Source of the DNA: Candidatus Woesearchaeota archaeon
GTDB taxonomy: Archaea; Nanobdellota; Nanobdellia; Woesearchaeales; ARS49
Reading direction: 5' to 3'
Assembly: GCA_016203345.1 (NCBI GenBank)
Contig: JACQMZ010000110.1
Coordinates: 1-9,367 of the forward strand
Length of the DNA: 9,367 nt
Below are positions 5,675 through 9,367 of the stretch, piece after piece (positions within the stretch are counted from its first letter, which is position 1; every line of letters begins with the position of its first letter). The position numbers and the translations under genes are program-made. The notes beneath the pieces were generated by a model. The model saw nothing but the letters and a program-made list of their open reading frames with translations. It did not search any database and was not told where the DNA came from.

Positions 5675-6046
5675 ATGAAAACAGAATATCTCTTGATCGG
5701 AATCGTCGGAATCTTGGTAGTTTTCACAGGCTTCCAAGCGTACACGATGATGGGCTTATCAAAAAATCTAAACACGCCAGCCGCACCTACAATAACGACG
5801 GCAGCAATAGCACCACTGCCTGCCCAGCCGCAAATCAAGTTACCAGCAAACATCCAATCCAGCGCACCCATCCAATTCAAGAGTTTTGAGGAAGAAGTCG
5901 CATACTACAAGAAAAACACGAAAAACGCAAAAAACATTAACATTGAAAGTGCGGTAAGAAACATGGACGCAAACCACGATGGACAATGTGACAAATGCGG
6001 TATGGCAATCCTGCACTGCATCGAAAACGGAATGGAGGACATGTAA
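5675..6046 (+). CDS. Small anchored protein with EF-hand-like/CxxC module
   Basis: This 123-aa protein has a membrane helix at about 5-24 (IGIVGILVVFTGFQAYTMM), a Pro/Ala/Thr-rich spacer (about 34-65), a charged helical stretch (FEEEVAYYKKNTKNAKN) and a C-terminal module. The module reads M97-D98-A-N100-H-D102-G-Q-C105-D-K-C108-G-M110, then C115 and a final GMEDM. It matches the module of the 389-aa protein at 3526 (MDENGDGMCDTCGM, then CIASGM versus CIENGM), so one was probably copied from the other or both from a common part. D-x-N-x-D-G is the calcium-loop pattern, and the three Cys plus Met could hold a soft metal. It starts 32 bp after the propeller gene, with GAGGT at 5659-5663. The domain should be extracytoplasmic. 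I do not know a named family. Confidence 0.75.
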   Translation: MKTEYLLIGIVGILVVFTGFQAYTMMGLSKNLNTPAAPTITTAAIAPLPAQPQIKLPANIQSSAPIQFKSFEEEVAYYKKNTKNAKNINIESAVRNMDANHDGQCDKCGMAILHCIENGMEDM

Positions 6047-6049
6047 GCC

Positions 6050-6232
6050 ATGAACTGCGGGAAAGGCAAAGGCTGGAAGTCCTGGCTGATGACGATCGGC
6101 TGTCTTGCACCGCTTTTAATTATAGTTGCATTGCCGTTTTTTGGCGTCAAGAGCGCATGGCTTTCATCGCTAGCTTTCCTCATCTGCCCGCTCGCGATGC
6201 TTTTCATGATGATGAAAACACAACGGAGGTAA
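6050..6232 (+). CDS. Two-helix membrane protein, DUF2933-like
   Basis: This 60-aa protein starts MNCGKGKGWK and has two membrane helices, about 13-31 and 36-55. It carries Cys at C3, C18 (at the head of helix 1) and C46 in LICPLAMLFMMM. The pattern of a Cys-Pro in the second helix followed by a Met-rich tail resembles DUF2933, a small family often found among heavy-metal genes in bacteria; I make this match from memory and it is tentative. Thiol and thioether groups within the membrane could serve a metal relay. It begins 3 nt after the stop of the previous gene, whose last codons supply GGAGG (6034-6038). Its own last codons supply the ribosome site of the next gene. Confidence 0.7.
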   Translation: MNCGKGKGWKSWLMTIGCLAPLLIIVALPFFGVKSAWLSSLAFLICPLAMLFMMMKTQRR

Positions 6233-6239
6233 ACAAACC

Positions 6240-6446
6240 ATGGACAAAAACATATTGATAGCAATCGTGCTTGGCGCACTCATCCTGGTCGCAGGCATCC
6301 AGGCATACAGCTTGATGAGCCTCACCAGCAAAGTGCAAAGCGGCGGCGTCTCAGTCTCGTCACCAGTGCAATCTGGCGGCGGAAGCGGCGGCGCATCACT
6401 GCCCAGCAACCTGCAAAACCTGCCAAGCATGGTCGGCGGGTGTTAA
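6240..6446 (+). CDS. Tiny anchored peptide with C-terminal cysteine
   Basis: The 68-aa protein is one membrane helix (about 5-23, ILIAIVLGALILVAGIQAY) followed by SLMSLTSKV and a low-complexity Gly/Ser tail (SGGGSGGASLPSNL) that ends MVGGC. The single cysteine is the very last residue, exposed at the tip of a flexible arm. The helix and linker resemble those of the proteins at 2651 and 5675, so it looks like the bare anchor with no domain attached. GGAGGT at 6225-6230 gives a good ribosome site that overlaps the stop of the gene before. Expression is therefore likely real despite the small size. The free Cys tail could take part in disulfide exchange or metal hand-over. Function not known. 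Confidence 0.7.
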   Translation: MDKNILIAIVLGALILVAGIQAYSLMSLTSKVQSGGVSVSSPVQSGGGSGGASLPSNLQNLPSMVGGC

Positions 6447-6470
6447 GTTTTTTGTTTTTTTTTTGTTACT
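6447..6470 (+). terminator. Oligo-T terminator of the surface operon
   Basis: T6 at 6448-6453 and T10 at 6455-6464 follow the last stop codon immediately. No stem precedes them. Runs of T in the non-template strand are sufficient for intrinsic termination in archaea, so this should end the six-gene transcript. Confidence 0.8.
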
Positions 6471-6477
6471 TTACCAT

Positions 6478-6828
6478 TCATGCCACGAAAAATTTCTGAT
6501 AGGAGTACGAATACGGGGAGTAAGAAAACTGATACGACTTTTTCAAAGCGACCTCCTCGTATTTTGCGTCTCGTATGATGTTCTGCAGGCTTCTACGATT
6601 TGAGTGGATCGCCTTTTCAGTAGGAATTAACAGTGCGTCGTACTTTAAGAGCCGTACGATCAGCTTTGAAAAACTGACGATCTTTTCATACAAAGCCTTT
6701 GGCTGAACAGACGAAAGAATCCTTTCACTCGGCTGAATGGACGCAACAAGGTACTGCTTGTCATCCTCCCTAATCGTTCGGTAGATCACGCCCCCACAGG
6801 CATAGTCAGCTTTATCAAAGATAATCAT
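6478..6828 (-). CDS. Unrecognised 116-aa protein
   Basis: I do not recognise this protein. It starts MIIFDKADYACGGVIY, with mixed strand-like segments (GGVIYRTI, QYLVASI) in the first third and a helical middle (ALYEKIVSFSKLIVRLLKY). It ends in an aromatic tail in which Tyr, Ser and Phe dominate (YQFSYSPYSYSYQKFF). There is one cysteine and no membrane segment. The ATG at 6828 is 10 nt after the stop of the gene upstream on the same strand; an alternative TTG at 6855 would overlap that gene by 17 nt and is less likely. No clear ribosome site is seen. It is the last gene of a minus-strand run of four and probably shares its transcript. Confidence 0.6.
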   Translation of the reverse strand: MIIFDKADYACGGVIYRTIREDDKQYLVASIQPSERILSSVQPKALYEKIVSFSKLIVRLLKYDALLIPTEKAIHSNRRSLQNIIRDAKYEEVALKKSYQFSYSPYSYSYQKFFVA

Positions 6829-6838
6829 CTGCCAAAAG

Positions 6839-7743
6839 TCAGGACTGTTCCACAATCAACTGTTCCTTGATCTTCGCAACAACATCCTTCTCAATCACGG
6901 TAAATTGTACCAGCCATCGAGCAATCTCCTGGACTCCCCAATCTACCTGCCAATCGAGTGATGTCACGGTAAAGCCATTTTTCTTGAGAATACTCATGAC
7001 ACGCTGCTCTTTCTGCTCAACAGCCAATGGAGATTTCCACAACTGCTCCAATGCGTTCGCCAACCTCCCAAAATCAACACGTGCTGTTCCAAGCAGCAGC
7101 TGAAACTCCTGCGGAAAACTTTGCTGAGCAGCCCGAAGCATACTCACAATGATATCATTCAACCGATCGCCCACAAACTCCGTATACTTTGACAACGTAT
7201 CATACTTGACAGGAACAACAAGCGTGTACATGCTTTCGAACGATGGTAAACTGTTTCCCTGCGCTTGCCACCAACAATACAAATTACGCAACAGCTCAAG
7301 CCTACGCAAACGCACATCAGGCTTCAGCAACTCCAACCCTTTACGTGCCGGATCGATCGTAATTCCAGGATGTTGAATTGCGTACCCGACCACGTCGACA
7401 AGGTCTTGCCACGCGCTAAAATTCACCTCTTCACCCTTTCTGAGCTCAACACTGCCCGCCTCAACCTTAACTGCACTGCCACTCAATTTCTTCACCACCA
7501 CTTCAGGAATGTCAGATTGACGGTCATCACGCGCGGCAAAACTCTTTGCATACTGCGACCGGTCGACACTCAACTCAGGACTAAACGTGTGATACAGCAA
7601 CGCAAGAAGTCCAGTTTTAACTTGTAATCCCGCAAAATAATTCCAAACACCTGAAAGACACTGTCACGAACATCCTCATGCAGTTTCTCAAACAAACCCT
7701 TTTTTCTTGTCGTCCACCCATTAAAAATGCCAAATAAGCTCAT
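6839..7743 (-). pseudogene. Unrecognised gene split by a -1 frameshift (about 301 aa if joined)
   Basis: Two open frames overlap. The first starts at the ATG at 7743 (MSLFGIFNGW, with GAGG 5 nt upstream) and stops at 7570. The second runs to 6839 but has only a TTG to start from (7600). They join without a break if the reading frame slips back one base at the AAAA run (7618-7615, minus strand), giving RDYKLK then TGLLALLYHTF. The joined protein is cytosolic, rich in helices, and has Trp-rich parts (RNLYCWWQAQG, DWQVDWGVQEIARW). No family recognised. The simplest explanation is loss of one A from a run of five, by mutation or sequencing error; the downstream frame stays clean for 253 codons, which argues for recent loss or an error. 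Programmed frameshifting cannot be excluded. It is third in the minus-strand run, 55 bp after the gene at 7799. Confidence 0.6.
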
Positions 7744-7798
7744 GAAGGCCTCTTTTCCCACCTGCCAAACACACGATCTGAACTGATAATTTCATAAA

Positions 7799-7999
7799 TC
7801 ATAATTCTTTCTCTGCCTGCTTTCGTATTTCTTGTTTCAAACGTGACAGTGAGAGCCTCGTGATACCTGCTTTTTTACCCAGCTCGGCCAAATCCTTCAA
7901 GGAGTGGTTTGAAACGGGCAAGAGAACAAACTCATCAGGCAGACGCACGACATGAAATGACTGCGCATCCTGTTGTCTCCAAGCTCTCGGCACCATCAT
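7799..7999 (-). CDS. Small 66-aa protein, antitoxin-like C-terminal half
   Basis: The 66-aa protein starts MMVPRAWRQQD at 7999, where ATGA overlaps the stop of the secreted protein upstream, so the two are translationally coupled. The middle LPDEFVLLPV is followed by SLKDLAELGKKAG and a basic, amphipathic C-terminal helix (LSRLKQEIRKQAEKEL). This strand-then-helix arrangement recalls the C-terminal half of AbrB/VapB-type antitoxins in archaea, but the AbrB DNA-binding part is not visible and I see no toxin gene beside it. The frame is open upstream to 8146, but there it overlaps the secreted gene and reads as an Arg/Ser-rich shadow, so I reject the longer form. Function uncertain. Confidence 0.55.
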   Translation of the reverse strand: MMVPRAWRQQDAQSFHVVRLPDEFVLLPVSNHSLKDLAELGKKAGITRLSLSRLKQEIRKQAEKEL

Positions 8000-8313
8000 C
8001 TTGACCGCACGCGCTGTTTTGCACGGTACGTTGCTGAGATGTCTTCTATTTCGGGGAGAACAGGTCCCGGACAGCAAAACGCTCCTCCCCTGCCGCGGAT
8101 CACGACGTGATAGTCTGGACTGCAGGGCGCTCGCGCGCGAAAACACCGCGTTTCCTTGTTCTGTGCTGTAACTGCACCGTCAATCGACATACAACTGTTT
8201 GTGCCCAATGCTACAAATCCTTGAGGCGTCCACGCAACCCGTGCGGGAAACGCGCTCACTAAATAGGCAACAATCAAAAAGATTGAGACGGGAATGACGT
8301 GTCTTTTGAGCAT
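7996..8313 (-). CDS. Cys-rich exported small protein
   Basis: The 105-aa protein starts MLKRHVIPVSIFLIVAYLVSAFPA: two basic residues, a hydrophobic core at about 6-20 and a small-residue region that fits signal peptidase cleavage near 24 (it could also stay as an anchor). The mature part has five cysteines (C41, C57, C64, C80, C81) in a Gly/Arg-rich context, which suggests a disulfide-bonded or metal-binding surface domain. I do not recognise the family. A TATA-like box about 26 nt before the ATG predicts a leaderless transcript, and this is the first gene of the minus-strand run. The next gene overlaps its stop by ATGA. With CcdA encoded in the same window it could be a thiol client, but there is no direct link. 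Confidence 0.6.
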   Translation of the reverse strand: MLKRHVIPVSIFLIVAYLVSAFPARVAWTPQGFVALGTNSCMSIDGAVTAQNKETRCFRARAPCSPDYHVVIRGRGGAFCCPGPVLPEIEDISATYRAKQRVRSR

Positions 8314-8333
8314 TCATGCCAGTATCAAAATGT

Positions 8334-8344
8334 ACTATAAATTC
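8334..8344 (-). promoter_or_regulatory. TATA-like box for the minus-strand run starting at 8313
   Basis: The minus strand reads GAATTTATAGT, centred about 26 nt before the ATG at 8313. The spacing predicts a leaderless mRNA. It lies in the 77-bp divergent gap shared with the HD-domain gene. Confidence 0.55.
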
Positions 8345-8358
8345 CTTTCCTTCACACC

Positions 8359-8370
8359 ATGTTTAAATTC
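8359..8370 (+). promoter_or_regulatory. TATA-like box for the HD-domain gene
   Basis: ATGTTTAAATTC has its TTTAAA core centred about 26 nt before the ATG at 8391, which predicts leaderless transcription. It supports that ATG over the in-frame TTG at 8382. Confidence 0.5.
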
Positions 8371-8390
8371 TCCTTCCGTTATTGTTAAGT

Positions 8391-8891
8391 ATGCTCGAAG
8401 ACAAAGCGCGACAAATCGCCACCACAGCCCACAACGGGCAGTACAGGCACGATGGCACAACGCCGTACATCACCCATCCAGAAGCAGTAGTGGGGTTGCT
8501 GAAAAGCATTGGCGTGACTGATGACGACATCCTGTCTGCAGCATGGCTCCATGACACCATTGAAGATTGCGGCTTGACAGTTGAGACTCTGGAATGCGAA
8601 TTAAATCCGAACATCGCACGCATTGTGCAAGCGCTCACCCGAAACATTGAACGGCAGGAATACAAGGATCGCATTCGCACAGCAGATTATGCAGTTCAAA
8701 TCGTCAAACTTGCGGACGTGGTGCACAACTGCGCAACGCTTCATGCAGGACTGCCACCGAAGACTATTCAAAACAAAGTAGATGACTGCAAGGCACTGTA
8801 TTTTGAACTCGCCAAGCGAATCGCGCCAACATTCTATACTGCCTTGCAAGAATCACTGAAGCCATGGCAAACTATGCCCGAAGCAAGATGA
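8391..8891 (+). CDS. Stand-alone HD-domain alarmone/NADPH phosphohydrolase-like protein
   Basis: The 166-aa protein is one HD domain of the SpoT/RelA hydrolase type and matches the size of animal MESH1 (about 180 aa), with no synthetase or regulatory domain. Signature parts are H14-N-G-Q-Y-R19, PYITHP with H29, AAWLHDTIED with H54-D55 and E58-D59, and VKLADVVHN with D109. H29, H54, D55 and D109 would bind the Mn ion, and E58-D59 belong to the catalytic site. Family members remove pyrophosphate from (p)ppGpp, and human MESH1 removes the 2-prime phosphate of NADPH. No alarmone synthetase is seen here, so the real substrate is open. It ends 2 nt before the convergent gene at 8894. Confidence 0.88.
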   Translation: MLEDKARQIATTAHNGQYRHDGTTPYITHPEAVVGLLKSIGVTDDDILSAAWLHDTIEDCGLTVETLECELNPNIARIVQALTRNIERQEYKDRIRTADYAVQIVKLADVVHNCATLHAGLPPKTIQNKVDDCKALYFELAKRIAPTFYTALQESLKPWQTMPEAR

Positions 8892-8893
8892 GG

Positions 8894-9178
8894 TCAGAAT
8901 AATTGTTCAAAGAGCTTTTTTGCATACAGGCAACTGTAAAACTGGCCGTCGCGAGTGCCTTCAAGCCGGACTGAATCGATGTCGTTTTGGCCAGTGAGAA
9001 ACATCTTGGTTACTACAACAGGTTGACCAGCGACGTAATGGACGCCCATACACTTTGCGTACAAAACCTGAATGTCTCCTGCAACACTCTTTGCCAAACG
9101 AAGATTTTCCTCGGCCTGTTCCTCCGGCGAGTTGCATTTCCTCCCAGGAACACGAACAATCAATTCCAATTCGGACAT
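8894..9178 (-). CDS. Unrecognised 94-aa alpha/beta protein
   Basis: The protein starts MSELELIVRVPGRKC. Its apparent order is strand (3-10), a charged helix (18-33), strand (36-42), a strand after G51-Q-P53-VVV, then another strand and a C-terminal helix (CLYAKKLFEQLF). That order and the Pro before a strand loosely recall a small thioredoxin-like fold, but there is no CxxC (only C15, C43 and a Cys near the C-terminus), so I do not assign it. It has no signal or membrane segment and should be cytosolic. The ATG at 9178 follows a TATA-like box by about 26 nt, so the mRNA is probably leaderless. It converges with the HD-domain gene. Confidence 0.6.
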   Translation of the reverse strand: MSELELIVRVPGRKCNSPEEQAEENLRLAKSVAGDIQVLYAKCMGVHYVAGQPVVVTKMFLTGQNDIDSVRLEGTRDGQFYSCLYAKKLFEQLF

Positions 9179-9198
9179 ATGCCTGATGAAGCAGTACG

Positions 9199-9209
9199 CA
9201 TATATAAAC
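9199..9209 (-). promoter_or_regulatory. TATA-like box for the gene starting at 9178
   Basis: The minus strand reads GTTTATATATG, centred about 26 nt before the ATG at 9178. It is the clearest archaeal promoter of the window and predicts a leaderless transcript. Confidence 0.65.
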
Positions 9210-9221
9210 GTGAGGTAAATT

Positions 9222-9367
9222 CTAGACTTTCGCGGTTTCTCTTATAAAGACATCTTCGATGTAATTGTTGCGTGTTGTTTTGTCTTCTATTTCAACAATT
9301 TCGCGTATGAAATCATTCATTCCTTTATCTTGGATGTACGTGCAGCATTCTCCAATGGTCATTGTCA
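9222..9367 (-). CDS. C-terminal part of an unrecognised protein (cut by the window edge)
   Basis: On the minus strand a frame is open from the window edge to a TAG at 9222-9224. It reads TMTIGECC, then TYIQDKGMNDFIREIVEIEDK, with TTRNNYIEDVFIRETAKV at the end. It may start at the ATG at 9362 (46 aa) or be the tail of a longer protein; the promoter region is outside the window, so this cannot be decided. It is acidic and probably helical, with a CC pair near the visible start. No family recognised. It lies on the same strand as the gene at 8894-9178, but that gene has its own promoter. Confidence 0.45.
   Translation of the reverse strand, partial: TMTIGECCTYIQDKGMNDFIREIVEIEDKTTRNNYIEDVFIRETAKV

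Noticed and set aside
8000..8146. 49-codon N-terminal extension of the 66-aa protein
   Set aside because: It lies inside the exported-protein gene in another frame and is an Arg/Ser-rich shadow; the ATGA overlap at 7996-7999 explains the start.
1..9367. CRISPR array, tRNA, rRNA or transposase
   Set aside because: Reading both strands I saw no regularly spaced repeats, no cloverleaf with conserved loops and no transposase-like frame.

Overview
The window looks like a piece of an archaeal genome. Five genes have an A/T-rich TATA-like box centred about 26-30 nt before the ATG, which is the pattern of leaderless archaeal transcripts. Genes inside operons instead carry GGAGG or GGTGA ribosome sites and ATGA overlaps. 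Small membrane-anchored Cys proteins, a BlaI-type regulator and a CcdA protein together suggest a DPANN lineage (Woesearchaeota-like). That placement is an inference from gene style; no marker gene is present.

Layout. 1-220: upstream DNA with a short direct repeat, an imperfect hairpin element and a kinase promoter. 221-1081 (+): a Ser/Thr protein kinase with altered signature motifs. 1192-2474 (-): a translationally coupled pair, a BlaI/MecI/CopY-family winged-helix regulator followed by a CcdA/DsbD-type thiol-electron carrier. 2475-2650: a divergent control region with several TATA boxes and stacked palindromes. 2651-6446 (+): a six-gene, operon-like run of membrane-anchored or exported proteins, ending at a strong oligo-T terminator. 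6478-8313 (-): four unrecognised or weakly recognised genes, including a Cys-rich exported protein and a gene broken by a -1 frameshift. 8391-8891 (+): a stand-alone HD-domain alarmone-hydrolase-like protein (MESH1/SpoT type). 8894-9178 (-): a small alpha/beta protein. 9222-9367 (-): the end of another small gene that reaches the window edge.

The main interest is 1192-6446. The six plus-strand genes encode a PCYCGC-like Cys/His protein, a three-part membrane protein, a YVTN beta-propeller lipoprotein, a small anchored protein, a DUF2933-like two-helix protein and a tiny anchored peptide with a C-terminal cysteine. Two of them carry nearly the same DxNxDGxCDxCGM module, an EF-hand-like loop fused to a CxxC. 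Four share a similar membrane-anchor helix. With the divergent regulator and CcdA, this reads as a cell-surface metal and thiol handling system: CcdA would bring reducing power across the membrane, the CxxC and Cys/His/Met modules would bind metal, and the BlaI-like protein would control both transcripts. The metal and the direction (uptake, storage or resistance) cannot be read from the sequence.

Two copies of a hairpin element (103-149 and 3467-3509, opposite orientation) keep an inner core while their outer stems differ by compensatory changes. This suggests a dispersed structured element in this genome.
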